Under the pieces are notes generated by a model, which made no database searches, was not told the DNA's origin, and saw only the letters and a list, made by a program, of their open reading frames with translations. The position numbers and the translations under genes are program-made. A stretch of 64,000 nt of DNA from Chondrinema litorale (lineage in GTDB: Bacteria; Bacteroidota; Bacteroidia; Cytophagales; Flammeovirgaceae), in NCBI RefSeq assembly GCF_026250525.1, contig NZ_CP111043.1, positions 1,477,421 through 1,541,420 on the forward strand. The letters run 5' to 3'. This document shows, in pieces, positions 1-8,921 of the stretch. Every line of letters starts with the position of its first letter. Position 1 is the first letter of the stretch.

Positions 1-41
1 AACTTATAGAGAAAAAATTCTATCGACAATCAAAAATAAAA

Positions 42-1064
42 TTATTCAGTCTTTACCAAACTTGAGTTTTCAATTAGATTATCAATATCTCTTGAGTCTA
101 ATCCTTCAAGAACAATTATGCTATCATTAAAATTGAAAATAAATCTATCGTCTTTTATAGAAAATAAAATTTTCTTTCTGTATTCTCCCAAAGGTTCTAA
201 CCCAATAGAGGATCTTCTTTTATTAATTTTCTTTAGCACATTATCACTCATCTTCAAATATCTCAGTTCTCCTTCTCTACCGATTCGATAAAAGGCTGTG
301 TTGCCATAAACTGGCTGACCTTGTATATCTACATAAGAGGCAAATCTATGAGGGTCAAGCTTGCCGTATTTTACAGCATCACTTAAATCGCCTGGAAAAT
401 CGGCCATTCCTTTTCCAAAGCCACTTGCGGCTTTTTGGCAGTGATGGTATAGAATCGAATGAAATGGAGGGGCAGAGAGTGGATCTTTAACACCAATCAA
501 ATCTTCACCAGGAAATCCATATTTTTCAATTATATGTTTAAACCTATCTATGTTTGAAACATCGATGGCATTAATAGTGTCTTTATAAATCACGTATCCA
601 TTTGCTTGTATTCTAAAGTGCTGGTCGTAAGCCGTTAGTAATTCTAGCTCTTTTCTTAAAGGCATATTTACATTTAAAAGATACCTTCTTCTGTAATTTG
701 CATAGTTTGCTATAAAATGCTTCCAGCGCTCGTCTTCTTCAATTCTTCTAAATACTTTCTGAGATTGTATAAAGGTTATTTCTGCACCACTTAGTAACAG
801 TTTTTCGCAAAATGAAATAGTCATCATTACATTTTGCTCTAAAGCCGAGCAAACAGCAGCATTAAATAAATCTTTTGCGAAAGGATTAGGTACATTTTGA
901 AAAGCTTCCAGATAGAAGTTTAAGGCGATATTGTATTTATTATCAGAAATGGCCAGTTCAGCTTTGTTTACGGCAGGATAATAACTTTTACGATAATCTA
1001 TTTGCTGTGCTTGAATAAGATTAAAGCAAAGTAATAATAGAAAGGCAAAGTAAATTTTTTTCAT
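42..1064 (-). CDS. Secreted protein with TPR-like N-terminus and DUF6624-like C-terminus
   Basis: The 340-aa product starts with a clear signal peptide (Lys-Lys, a Leu-rich core, then AQQ near residue 20), so it is exported. Residues about 25-110 form short helices that look like one or two TPR units. The C-terminal half carries the pattern IIEKYGFPGEDLIG, then a His-His pair (YHHCQK) and later PVYGNTAF, which I recall from DUF6624-type domains in Bacteroidota. No enzyme activity can be assigned. It ends just inside the left edge; the gene is complete. It is transcribed alone on the minus strand. The family call is by pattern memory; the export call is firm. Confidence 0.75.
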   Translation of the reverse strand: MKKIYFAFLLLLCFNLIQAQQIDYRKSYYPAVNKAELAISDNKYNIALNFYLEAFQNVPNPFAKDLFNAAVCSALEQNVMMTISFCEKLLLSGAEITFIQSQKVFRRIEEDERWKHFIANYANYRRRYLLNVNMPLRKELELLTAYDQHFRIQANGYVIYKDTINAIDVSNIDRFKHIIEKYGFPGEDLIGVKDPLSAPPFHSILYHHCQKAASGFGKGMADFPGDLSDAVKYGKLDPHRFASYVDIQGQPVYGNTAFYRIGREGELRYLKMSDNVLKKINKRRSSIGLEPLGEYRKKILFSIKDDRFIFNFNDSIIVLEGLDSRDIDNLIENSSLVKTE

Positions 1065-1264
1065 AAATCAGGCTGCTGTATTAATAACATAATGCTTTTT
1101 CTGATAACGCTTTTACAAGTAACTGATTAATCATACCTATGTGAATAATAGTTATACAATGAAAATATTAGCAAAATAGCGCCCAAATCAACCTCTTACT
1201 TATCAAAAAGCTTTTTTTTATATATAAAACTGATTATGTCAGAAAAATTAATAGATGAATATAA

Positions 1265-1897
1265 TTAAAAAGTTAGAGGATTAAAGTATTTGAAATGCCC
1301 GTTTAACTTAATTCTCTCTTTACTTTTTTCAGATTCCTGTAAAATTGGAATACTCTTGCTGAGATGGTTAAGCAATATATTTATTCTTTCTCTCTCACTC
1401 CCTGTGGTTAAAAGATCATATTCTTGCGAAAGACTTAATCCAAGTTTATGGCCTAAGTAATAAGAAAGAAACTCTTGATTTTCATCTATTTCCATCTCTA
1501 TTTGCATAAGCGTTAATAGTTCCTTTGAAGTTTCTATTAAAACCTGCCTTTGCTCTAAAGAAGAATCATCTTTATTGCTAATATATTCGATATTTCCACC
1601 AGCATACAATTTATCCTCCATAGGATTATTAAAGGACTTCCACTTGAAAACCCTTAGAGCTTCAGTTGTAATATCCATTCTACCATCGCTATAGTCATTT
1701 ACAATTCCAGTTAGCTTAACTTCTGTACCATAACTTTTTATAGAATCATTAATGTAAGGCAGTATTCCGAAAGTAATACCAGATTCCTTGCAATCATTTA
1801 TAAGCTGCTTATACCTCGGCTCGAAAATATGCAAATTGAGAGGCTCATTAGGAAAAACGACTAACCCAAGGGGAAAAAAAGCTAGTGAAACATCCAT
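1265..1897 (-). CDS. LON substrate-binding-domain protein (Lon N-terminal-like, no protease)
   Basis: The protein begins MDVSLAFFPLGLVVFP and continues with NLHIFEPRYKQLI, the hallmark opening of the LON (PUA-like) domain found at the N-terminus of Lon protease. At about 210 aa there is no room for the AAA or Ser-Lys protease parts, so this is a stand-alone LON-domain protein, common in bacteria and of unclear role, perhaps binding misfolded or specific client proteins in the cytosol. I chose the ATG at 1897 because the LON motif begins directly after it. An in-frame ATG at 1951 would add 18 residues that do not resemble the family. It is monocistronic by spacing. Confidence 0.82.
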   Translation of the reverse strand: MDVSLAFFPLGLVVFPNEPLNLHIFEPRYKQLINDCKESGITFGILPYINDSIKSYGTEVKLTGIVNDYSDGRMDITTEALRVFKWKSFNNPMEDKLYAGGNIEYISNKDDSSLEQRQVLIETSKELLTLMQIEMEIDENQEFLSYYLGHKLGLSLSQEYDLLTTGSERERINILLNHLSKSIPILQESEKSKERIKLNGHFKYFNPLTF

Positions 1898-2088
1898 AAA
1901 CTGAAAATGAGTTGATATGTCAATTAATTTCGCAACAGTAGTAAGAGACACTATTGACTATCAACTACTTAGTTAAATAGTAATTAATTTTAAATGTAGC
2001 GTAAGTCTTCTAAGAAGATAATATTTTAACAGCCAAAAATTAAATGTGTTCACTATTAAAACAAAATAGGTTGAGTTTGTAACTCATT

Positions 2089-2127
2089 TAAAACAAAAAA
2101 GTCTGAGTAAAATTAATACTCAGACTT
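2089..2127 (-). terminator. Intrinsic terminator of rho
   Basis: An 11-bp perfect stem (2099-2109 with 2117-2127, 7-nt loop) is followed on the minus strand by a run of T residues over 2089-2098. It lies about 40 nt after the rho stop codon. The Rho message thus ends at a Rho-independent hairpin. Confidence 0.85.
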
Positions 2128-2170
2128 CAATTTTAATTATTTATATTTCAATAAGCAGATAATACTTAGA

Positions 2171-3805
2171 TTATCCATTCATTGAGATTAAGAATTCTTC
2201 ATTATCTCTGGTACCACGCATGTTATTTAACAAGTACTCCATAGCCTCATTGGCATTCATATCTGCCATAAACTTACGAAGTATCCATACTCTTGAAAGC
2301 GTATCTTTATCAAGCAGCAAGTCTTCTTTTCTTGTGCCAGAAGAAACCACATCCACTGCAGGGTAGATTCTTTTGTTTGAAAGCTTTCTGTCTAATTGAA
2401 GTTCCATGTTACCAGTACCTTTAAATTCTTCAAAGATAACTTCGTCCATTTTAGAACCTGTTTCAATAAGAGCAGTTGCAATAATGGTTAGTGAACCACC
2501 ATTTTCAACATTCCTTGCAGCACCAAAGAAACGCTTAGGTTTATGTAATGCATTCGCATCAACACCACCAGAAAGAATTTTACCAGATGATGGAGAAACT
2601 GTATTATACGCACGAGCTAATCTTGTAATAGAATCCAATAGAATTACTACATCGTGACCACACTCTACCATTCTTTTAGCTTTCTCCAATACAATTGAAG
2701 AAACTTTTACGTGTCTTTCTGCTTGCTCATCAAATGTAGAAGATACCACCTCAGCATTTACGCTACGAGCCATATCTGTTACCTCTTCAGGTCTTTCATC
2801 AATCAACAACACAATTAGATAACACTCTGGGTGGTTTTTGGCTATTGCATTCGCAATTTCTTTAAGAAGCACAGTTTTACCTGTTTTAGGCTGTGCTACA
2901 ATCATACCTCTTTGACCTTTACCAATTGGTGCAAATAGGTCCAGAATTCTTGTAGAAAGCTTGGCATTTCTACCACTTAGATTTAATCTTTCGTCTGGGA
3001 ATAATGGAGTGAGGTATTCAAATGGAACTCTGTCTCTGATTTCTTCAGTGGTTTTACCATTTACAGATTCCACTCTTAACAATGCAAAATATTTCTCACC
3101 TTCCTTTGGAGGCCTTATCTGACCTTTAACAGTATCACCTGTTTTAAGACCGAAAAGTTTAATTTGAGAAGGAGAAACATATATATCGTCTGGACTTGCC
3201 AAATAGTTATAATCTGATGATCTTAAGAAGCCATAACCATCTTGCATAATCTCCAACACACCTTCGTTTTCAATTACTCCATCAAACTCACGAATGCTAG
3301 ATTTTTTTACTGGAGGTTGTTGTTTTTTCTCAGGCTCTTGGCGTTTTTGCTCTTTAGATTCTACTGGAGGAGTTTCTTCGGTATTTTCAGATTCTACAGC
3401 ACCGTTTTCTTTGTCTTCTGCAAAATTACTACGTGGTTTTAATTTCCTTACACTTTTAGAATTATCCTCTTCTGCACTAGCTTTCACTGTTGGAGATTCG
3501 GTTTCTTCTGTTGCTGTCGCAGTTTCTTCTACTTGACTTTCATCAGTAACGTTTTCACGTTGTTTTACTCTTTTGCGCTTTTTTTCAGGCTCTTTCTTCG
3601 ACTTCTGAGAGGGTTTGCGTGAAGTCTTTTTTGGAGTTTCATTTGCTTTTGGGAGTTCTGTTTCTGGCAATATAGCTTGTTGATCCAGGATTTTGTAGAT
3701 AAGTTCTTTTTTGGGAAGCTTGCTATAGTTTTTCACTCCTATTTCTTCAGCGATCACTTTCAGCTCTGACAGCAACCTTATTTCCAAGTCTTCTATCGTG
3801 TACAT
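2171..3805 (-). CDS. rho: Transcription termination factor Rho
   Basis: This is the hexameric RNA-dependent ATPase that terminates transcription. Residues 1-45 form the Rho N-terminal helical domain. Residues about 46-170 are a long Lys/Glu/Pro-rich disordered insert, so the protein is 544 aa against about 420 in E. coli, as is usual in Bacteroidota. The RNA-binding cold-shock-like fold follows with [14 protein letters not shown] (about 189-202). The ATPase has Walker A AQPKTGKT (304-311), Walker B VVILLD (386-391) and the Q/R-loop region [18 protein letters not shown]. It is transcribed alone, behind a 700-nt upstream gap, and is closed by its own hairpin terminator. Confidence 0.98.
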   Translation of the reverse strand: MYTIEDLEIRLLSELKVIAEEIGVKNYSKLPKKELIYKILDQQAILPETELPKANETPKKTSRKPSQKSKKEPEKKRKRVKQRENVTDESQVEETATATEETESPTVKASAEEDNSKSVRKLKPRSNFAEDKENGAVESENTEETPPVESKEQKRQEPEKKQQPPVKKSSIREFDGVIENEGVLEIMQDGYGFLRSSDYNYLASPDDIYVSPSQIKLFGLKTGDTVKGQIRPPKEGEKYFALLRVESVNGKTTEEIRDRVPFEYLTPLFPDERLNLSGRNAKLSTRILDLFAPIGKGQRGMIVAQPKTGKTVLLKEIANAIAKNHPECYLIVLLIDERPEEVTDMARSVNAEVVSSTFDEQAERHVKVSSIVLEKAKRMVECGHDVVILLDSITRLARAYNTVSPSSGKILSGGVDANALHKPKRFFGAARNVENGGSLTIIATALIETGSKMDEVIFEEFKGTGNMELQLDRKLSNKRIYPAVDVVSSGTRKEDLLLDKDTLSRVWILRKFMADMNANEAMEYLLNNMRGTRDNEEFLISMNG

Positions 3806-4454
3806 AAATTGATATATGGTTTAGAAAAAAACCGATAACATTAAATGAAGATTATGATAATTTCTATCTTCGAAATTTTTTGATTTCTTAGAGAGGCAGT
3901 AAATTCAAAAAAAGTGGACTTTCTGCTTTCTTTAGATTTGAGATTACAATTATATGGTAGTATTCTTTATTTTACAAGAAGTATCTATTCATTTTTTTAA
4001 TAATCAGAGAATTTTCTTAAACACTAATGTGAAAATTTTGATGATTGGCTTATTTGAGTAAATTCTTCCCGCGGATTTCGATTGTAAAAATAGTCATTTT
4101 AAATACAAAAAAAAATAGTGCCGGTATATTTGACATCCTCATTACCTTAACTACCCATCTATTGGTTATATTATTTATCTAATCAGAAAAAATCTTCTTA
4201 TTTACTTTATTTAAAGCTTCTAGGTAAATTCACTTTAGAGTTTATAAATCCACATTCTTAAGTTTTTTCGATAAATATCTAATTGAAGTTTTTCACGAAA
4301 CTTTAAATCAAAAATATTTTTACTTAAAACAGCATTTGCAAAATATAATAGCTGTGCTTTATTATTTCAATGATATTTATCAGGCTGGCTTTTTATTTTC
4401 TTGAATTAAACGAAATCATTTAAGCATTAATAAACCTCAAAATTGAAAATTTAA
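3806..4454. other. Long AT-rich gap upstream of rho
   Basis: About 650 nt with no ORF above 20 codons on either strand that I could support. It probably holds the rho promoter and a long 5' leader. A candidate minus-strand promoter lies at 4309-4342. No riboswitch fold was recognised. Confidence 0.5.
4309..4342 (-). promoter_or_regulatory. Candidate Bacteroidota promoter for rho
   Basis: On the minus strand TATTTTTG (4309-4316) fits the -7 box TAnnTTTG, and TTTG (4339-4342) lies 22 nt upstream as a possible -33 box. The spacing is slightly long and the region is AT-rich, so a chance match is possible. If real, the rho leader is about 500 nt. Confidence 0.3.
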
Positions 4455-4486
4455 TTTGCAATTTATTCACACTAAGTACATATTTG
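4455..4486 (+). promoter_or_regulatory. Promoter of the 63-aa membrane peptide gene
   Basis: TTTG (4455-4458), a 20-nt spacer, then CATATTTG (4479-4486), one base off the Bacteroidota -7 consensus TAnnTTTG. Transcription would start near 4493, about 16 nt before the ATG at 4509. The grpE promoter has the same two boxes with the same spacing. Confidence 0.55.
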
Positions 4487-4508
4487 CTTAAAATTACATT
4501 ACTACTTT

Positions 4509-4700
4509 ATGTTACTATACGGTTTCATTTGCATCCTTTTTATTTTGGTTATTGCAAAGCTCGTTTTAATTCTAGTAAACAATAATGAAGACAAAGGAAA
4601 TAATAACATAAATCAAAGTCTTGACCCATTACCTGTTGATAACGGAATAGAAACAGCAACACAAGAAAAAAACAAAAAAGAATTTATTGATTGCAACTAA
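4509..4700 (+). CDS. Small single-pass membrane protein, unknown
   Basis: The 63-aa ORF has one hydrophobic helix at residues 1-25 (LLYGFICILFILVIAKLVL), then a polar Asn/Asp/Lys/Glu-rich tail of about 38 residues with no cysteine pair or known motif. It resembles no family I know. Support for a real gene is contextual: a Bacteroidota-type promoter ends 22 nt upstream and a strong GC-rich terminator starts 4 nt after the stop, making a self-contained transcription unit of roughly 235 nt. It is divergent from rho and convergent with the next gene. Candidate roles include a small inner-membrane regulator or a toxin-like peptide; neither is shown. Confidence 0.6.
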   Translation: MLLYGFICILFILVIAKLVLILVNNNEDKGNNNINQSLDPLPVDNGIETATQEKNKKEFIDCN

Positions 4701-4703
4701 ATA

Positions 4704-4728
4704 AAAAAGCCGGCTAAGCCGGCTTTTT
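4704..4728. terminator. Bidirectional intrinsic terminator
   Basis: GCCGGC (4709-4714) pairs with GCCGGC (4718-4723) around a TAA loop, extended by five A residues before and five T residues after. It lies between convergent genes and can serve both strands. Confidence 0.88.
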
Positions 4729-4763
4729 AAGTTTTCGAGAATTTTTCGAGATATTTATTTCTA

Positions 4764-5669
4764 CTAGTTATTAATATTGTTAACAGCTTTCAACTTCTTC
4801 TCTACTTTTTCTACTACTGCTTCTTGCTTCTCAATTTCAAGCTTTTTCTCTTCTTGATCTTGTAAGTTAAGTGGAATTTCTCTCTCAGCTTTTCTTATTT
4901 CAGCTTCAAGTTTATATTTCTTTTTACTTAGTTTCTTTTGTTCTTTATCTAACTCTTTCTTTTTCTCAGGATCAAGTTTAATTACAGTTTTGGGCGCAGC
5001 AGCTCTATCAATCTCGTTCCCTTCTGAATCATAAACAGCAACAGTTTCTCCGTACGAAGGGTTATATTCCTTTTTGTTCATATCCAGATCAACATCTAAG
5101 CTTTCAATATCATTTTCGTTAGACGAAATTGTTTTGTGCATTTTCTCATTTTCGTTAACAAGCTTTTTTAGATCTGACTCAAGAGATTTTAATTTTTTCT
5201 CTTCTTCTTTCAATTCATCTTTAACTGCATCTTTGTAAGACTCTATTGCAAAGTCTTCCATCAATTTCTTTGCATTGTAACTAACATCAGAATTATTAGA
5301 CTCATTTATAAAAACACTGTCTACTTCAAAAAAAGCAAGCATTTTAGTTCCACCATTTTTACCCTCACTAAACAACGCGTAGACACTAATTGGTGAATCA
5401 TTTAAATCTTCCAAAAGTGCATTTTTTATAATATATTCCCCTTTTACATCCTCAACTTTTGCTTTGTTTTCCGATTGTTTATTCATCATTTTTTCCCAAG
5501 CACCTTGCACATTTTTTACATTAGCTTGAGTAATATTTACTACAAAACCATCGTGAGAACCGGTGCTATGAGATGCTTTAGTTTCTTCTACATTAAAGCT
5601 TATATCTTGGGCATTTGCAAAAACATAAAAAAATGCAAAAAGAGCAGTTAAATAGTATCTTATATTCAT
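4764..5669 (-). CDS. Secreted coiled-coil protein, unknown
   Basis: 301 aa with an N-terminal signal peptide ending near FANAQ (residues 1-20). Residues about 20-150 form a mixed alpha/beta domain containing VNITQANVKNVQGAWEKMM. Residues 150-300 are very rich in Lys and Glu and form long coiled coils, with a short break around EYNPSYGETVAVYDSEGNE. The C-terminal coil (KKYKLEAEIRKAEREI) suggests a structural or tethering role in the periplasm. I do not recognise the family. It is monocistronic, sharing the terminator at 4704-4728 with the convergent small gene. Confidence 0.7.
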   Translation of the reverse strand: MNIRYYLTALFAFFYVFANAQDISFNVEETKASHSTGSHDGFVVNITQANVKNVQGAWEKMMNKQSENKAKVEDVKGEYIIKNALLEDLNDSPISVYALFSEGKNGGTKMLAFFEVDSVFINESNNSDVSYNAKKLMEDFAIESYKDAVKDELKEEEKKLKSLESDLKKLVNENEKMHKTISSNENDIESLDVDLDMNKKEYNPSYGETVAVYDSEGNEIDRAAAPKTVIKLDPEKKKELDKEQKKLSKKKYKLEAEIRKAEREIPLNLQDQEEKKLEIEKQEAVVEKVEKKLKAVNNINN

Positions 5670-5816
5670 TTCAAAAATAATTTAGTTTCAGTTTAATATA
5701 TAGGCAATAAGAGCTTATATAATATACAATAAATTTCGCAATTAATAGAGCTCGCTTTTTGAAAAATCGTTAGGATTTAATTTACTCTCGCTGGGTGGTT
5801 GTAACAGCTCGTTAAA

Positions 5817-6527
5817 TTAAAGTGTTTGAATTCTGTCCATCAATTTTGGTTTATAGGTATTGCTTACTGGAATTATCTTATTTTTTACCTGTAGGTTTCC
5901 TTGATCTATATTTTCTATTTTATCTATTCTAATAATATAAGATCTGTGAACCCTCATAAATACTGTAGAAGGCAACTTATCTTCTACTGTTCTCAATGTA
6001 GTGTACACCAAAAACATTTTCTGATCTGTAAAAATCTTTACATAGTCTCCAAATGCTTCTATCCAAAGAATTTCTGTGAAGTCGATTTTTACTAACAAAG
6101 AATCTACTTTTACATAAAAACTCTGGTCTTCTGCCTCAGTTAAAATACCTGCATTTGTATTTTTACAACTATCCAAAGCCTTATTAGCCGCCTTTAAAAA
6201 ACGAGCATAATTCTCAATAGGCTTTAACAGATAATCAGTAACATCGTAGTCAAATGCATCAATTGCGTACTTAGTGTTACTAGTAGTTAGAATGATTTGA
6301 GGCTTTTTAGTAAGAGTACTTAATAATTCTAACCCACTCATTTCTGGCATTTCCACATCCAAAAAAATTAGATCTACATCATGCTTTCTAAGGAATGCCG
6401 CCGTATCTATCGCATTAACAAATTTTGCTTTCAGATTTAAAAAATCAGTTTTTTCAATCAATGCTTCCAAAATTGTCAGAGACATAGAGTCATCATCGAC
6501 AATGATACAATCTAGTTTGTCTATCAT
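5817..6527 (-). CDS. LytTR-family response regulator
   Basis: 236 aa. The receiver domain (about 5-120) has the acidic pocket VDDD (10-13), phospho-acceptor Asp57 in IFLDVEMPEMSG, and the conserved Lys in YLLKPI. The LytTR DNA-binding domain follows (about 130-236) with the signature FMRVHRSYIIRIDKI. It is the last gene of a minus-strand operon, 2 nt after the hybrid kinase, and is the obvious transcriptional output of that phosphorelay. Its targets are unknown; LytTR regulators usually bind paired direct repeats. Confidence 0.95.
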   Translation of the reverse strand: MIDKLDCIIVDDDSMSLTILEALIEKTDFLNLKAKFVNAIDTAAFLRKHDVDLIFLDVEMPEMSGLELLSTLTKKPQIILTTSNTKYAIDAFDYDVTDYLLKPIENYARFLKAANKALDSCKNTNAGILTEAEDQSFYVKVDSLLVKIDFTEILWIEAFGDYVKIFTDQKMFLVYTTLRTVEDKLPSTVFMRVHRSYIIRIDKIENIDQGNLQVKNKIIPVSNTYKPKLMDRIQTL

Positions 6528-6529
6528 TA

Positions 6530-8434
6530 CTACAAAGATTTATAACTTACAGCCAATTTTTCTACAGCTAGTTTTACTGTTTTCTCTATTAATTTAATAA
6601 TTCTTTCAGAGTTATCTAGCGATATTTTATTCTTTATTTTTAGTTCTAAGCCCTCCATTTCCTGATGCAGCTCATGTAAACCTACGTATTTCATATTGGT
6701 TTTAGATTTATGCAAGACTTGCTTCAGTTTGTCTAAATCACCAGCATCATAGTATTTTCTTAAGCTTATTACATCTAGAGGAGCATTATTCATAAAATCA
6801 CTAATCAAATGCTTTACTAGTTGCTTATTGTTATTAGTAATTTCAAACAAATATGTAAGGTCTATTTCTACACTTTCTTCCTTTTTAATTTGTGTAGGAA
6901 TTTGAGCTATCAACATGTATAATTTTTCCGGTTCTACAGGTTTATTGATAACCTGTGTAATGCCATGCTGTGTAAATTTTTCTTTTACCTTTGGTGTAAT
7001 TTCTCCAGTTAGCATAAACACAGGAACATCATTAAAAGCATAGTTACTTTTTAAGAAATTCACCACCTGTAAACCATCCATTTCTGGCATGTGATAGTCA
7101 ATTATAAATAGGTCGAATTGCTTGTTTTGAGCTTTACTTATAAACTCTTTTCCATTAGAAGCTACTTCTGTTTTAATTCCCCAATTACTAAGTACTGTGG
7201 CTAAAACTTTCTGGCTAATATTATCATCATCAGCAATTAGCACATTTTTTATAGACAGCTTCTGAGTTTCTTTTTGATGCTCTTGTTCTAATGGTGCATT
7301 TACATTTTTAAAAGGTATGCTAACATTTACAGTTGTGCCTATCCCCTCTTCACTAAACAGTTCAATTTTACCTCCCATCAAATCTGTTAATTGCTTCACT
7401 ATGCTTAATCCAAGACCACTACCGCCATACAATGAAGATGCAGCTTGTTCATAAGGATTAAAAATTCGCTCGATTTTATCTTGAGGCACTCCTATTCCTG
7501 TATCAGTTACAGTAAATAATAATAAATCAGGTTGTTCAGCAGCGATCGAAACTGACAAAGAAATACCTCCAGTTGAGGTGAATTTTAAAGCATTTCCGAG
7601 GAGATTATATAAAATTTGTTTCAGCTTTATGGCATCTATAAAGGCAAATTGCGGAAAACGTTCACCTTTATACAAGTTAAAGGACAAGCCTTTTTCTTCT
7701 GCTATAAATCTGAAAGAAGCATCTATTTCATTTAGAATTTCTAATATATCTGAGTCTTTGGGATGAATTAAAATCTTTCCTTCTTCAATTTTAGAAAGAT
7801 CAATTACATCATTCACAATAGAAAGTAAATGCTTTGAAGTAGCTTTTAAAGCAAATAGGTATTCTTCTCTTTTATCTTGTAGTTGTACTTCATTAATAAG
7901 GGTACTTAAACCTGTAATACTTTGCAATGGTGTACGAAGCTCATGACTTAGACGCGCATAAAACTGGGTTTTAAACTTTTGTAAACGACTGAGTTCGTCA
8001 TTTTGAAATTGCAATAAATCTCTTTCTAGATTAATAGCTTTCTCCCGCATTTCATGATATTCGCCACTAATTGCATTGTCGTTTCTCTCTTGCTGTATAT
8101 CTATTAAATGCTCGTAATGTCTGGTAAAATCTTGTAGTATCCAGAGTGTAGCTTTGCCGTTTTTGTGGGCGATTCTTTCTAAAAGAAAATCAAAATATAG
8201 CTTTTGTTCATCTTGTTCAATATTTACACAAGGAAACTCATAAGTTTCTCCCACTTCCATATTGACGAATAAATCTTTATAGCTTTCTAAAAAAAGAAAT
8301 CTTTCGAATAATGATTCTTTGCTTGTATTCAGTTTAAAAATGACATCGTCAGACTCTAAACAGAAACCTTCATCATCAAAAATGACAAATTGAATTGTCT
8401 CATTTAAAAATTTCCTTTTGTAATCGTCGAGCAT
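6530..8434 (-). CDS. Hybrid histidine kinase with receiver and Hpt domains
   Basis: 634 aa, no transmembrane segment, so cytosolic. Residues 1-115 look PAS-like (LWILQDFTRHYEHLI at the end), then a coiled coil. The kinase core has phospho-His164 in SHELRTPLQ, an N box (NLLGNALKFT), and G boxes DTGIGVP and GSGLGLSI. A receiver follows with Asp446 (FIIDYHMPEMDG) and Lys in INKPV, then an Hpt domain with His575 in LHKSKTNM. This is a complete His-Asp-His relay that should feed Asp57 of the LytTR regulator. I chose the ATG at 8434, 2 nt after the GTPase stop; the longer frame would start with TTG at 8440. Lacking its own membrane part, it may be controlled by the GTPase and membrane protein encoded upstream. 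Confidence 0.94.
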   Translation of the reverse strand: MLDDYKRKFLNETIQFVIFDDEGFCLESDDVIFKLNTSKESLFERFLFLESYKDLFVNMEVGETYEFPCVNIEQDEQKLYFDFLLERIAHKNGKATLWILQDFTRHYEHLIDIQQERNDNAISGEYHEMREKAINLERDLLQFQNDELSRLQKFKTQFYARLSHELRTPLQSITGLSTLINEVQLQDKREEYLFALKATSKHLLSIVNDVIDLSKIEEGKILIHPKDSDILEILNEIDASFRFIAEEKGLSFNLYKGERFPQFAFIDAIKLKQILYNLLGNALKFTSTGGISLSVSIAAEQPDLLLFTVTDTGIGVPQDKIERIFNPYEQAASSLYGGSGLGLSIVKQLTDLMGGKIELFSEEGIGTTVNVSIPFKNVNAPLEQEHQKETQKLSIKNVLIADDDNISQKVLATVLSNWGIKTEVASNGKEFISKAQNKQFDLFIIDYHMPEMDGLQVVNFLKSNYAFNDVPVFMLTGEITPKVKEKFTQHGITQVINKPVEPEKLYMLIAQIPTQIKKEESVEIDLTYLFEITNNNKQLVKHLISDFMNNAPLDVISLRKYYDAGDLDKLKQVLHKSKTNMKYVGLHELHQEMEGLELKIKNKISLDNSERIIKLIEKTVKLAVEKLAVSYKSL

Positions 8435-8436
8435 GC

Positions 8437-8919
8437 TCAAATCAGGAATTCGGCTACTTTAAAAAAAAGAGTTTCTACATTCTCAGATGTTTTAGCACTA
8501 GTCAATAAATCAACTTTTATATCTATTTGCTCACAAATGCTTTCTAATTGACTTGCAGGAATTAAATCCTTTTTATTGCCAACCAATATTATAGGTATGT
8601 TAGGAACTTGTTGTTTTAACATGGCAATCTCCATGTTAAGGTTTTCGTAAGTAGCTGGTCGGGTTAAATCAAAAACATATATAGCTGCATGAGAGCCCAA
8701 TTTATAGCTTGCAGGTACTTTCTTTTGATCTGATTCTCCTGCGATATCCCAAATTAATAAGTTGACCTCTTTATTATCTAAGCTTACTACCTTTTTATCA
8801 ATTTTAACACCGATGGTAGTAAGGTATTGATCTGAAAATTTATTGTAAACAAACTGTCTGATTAATGATGTTTTACCCACCCCGTATTTTCCCAAAAGTA
8901 TTATTTTTTTACTAGCCAT
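8437..8919 (-). CDS. Rab/Ras-like small GTPase
   Basis: 160 aa, a single G domain of eukaryotic Ras-superfamily type. Motifs: G1 GKYGVGKT (10-17), switch I Thr35 in YLTTIGVKI, G3 WDIAGE (57-62), G4 NKKD (115-118), G5 TSAK (140-143). The catalytic Gln of Ras (DTAGQ) is Glu62 here, so intrinsic hydrolysis may be poor or need a partner. There is no C-terminal Cys for lipidation. It is tightly packed in the operon, 2 nt after the roadblock-like gene and 2 nt before the kinase. The closest functional analogy is MglA, the polarity switch of Myxococcus, but the WDIAG box is Rab-like and I do not call it MglA. Confidence 0.93.
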   Translation of the reverse strand: MASKKIILLGKYGVGKTSLIRQFVYNKFSDQYLTTIGVKIDKKVVSLDNKEVNLLIWDIAGESDQKKVPASYKLGSHAAIYVFDLTRPATYENLNMEIAMLKQQVPNIPIILVGNKKDLIPASQLESICEQIDIKVDLLTSAKTSENVETLFFKVAEFLI

Positions 8920-8921
8920 CT

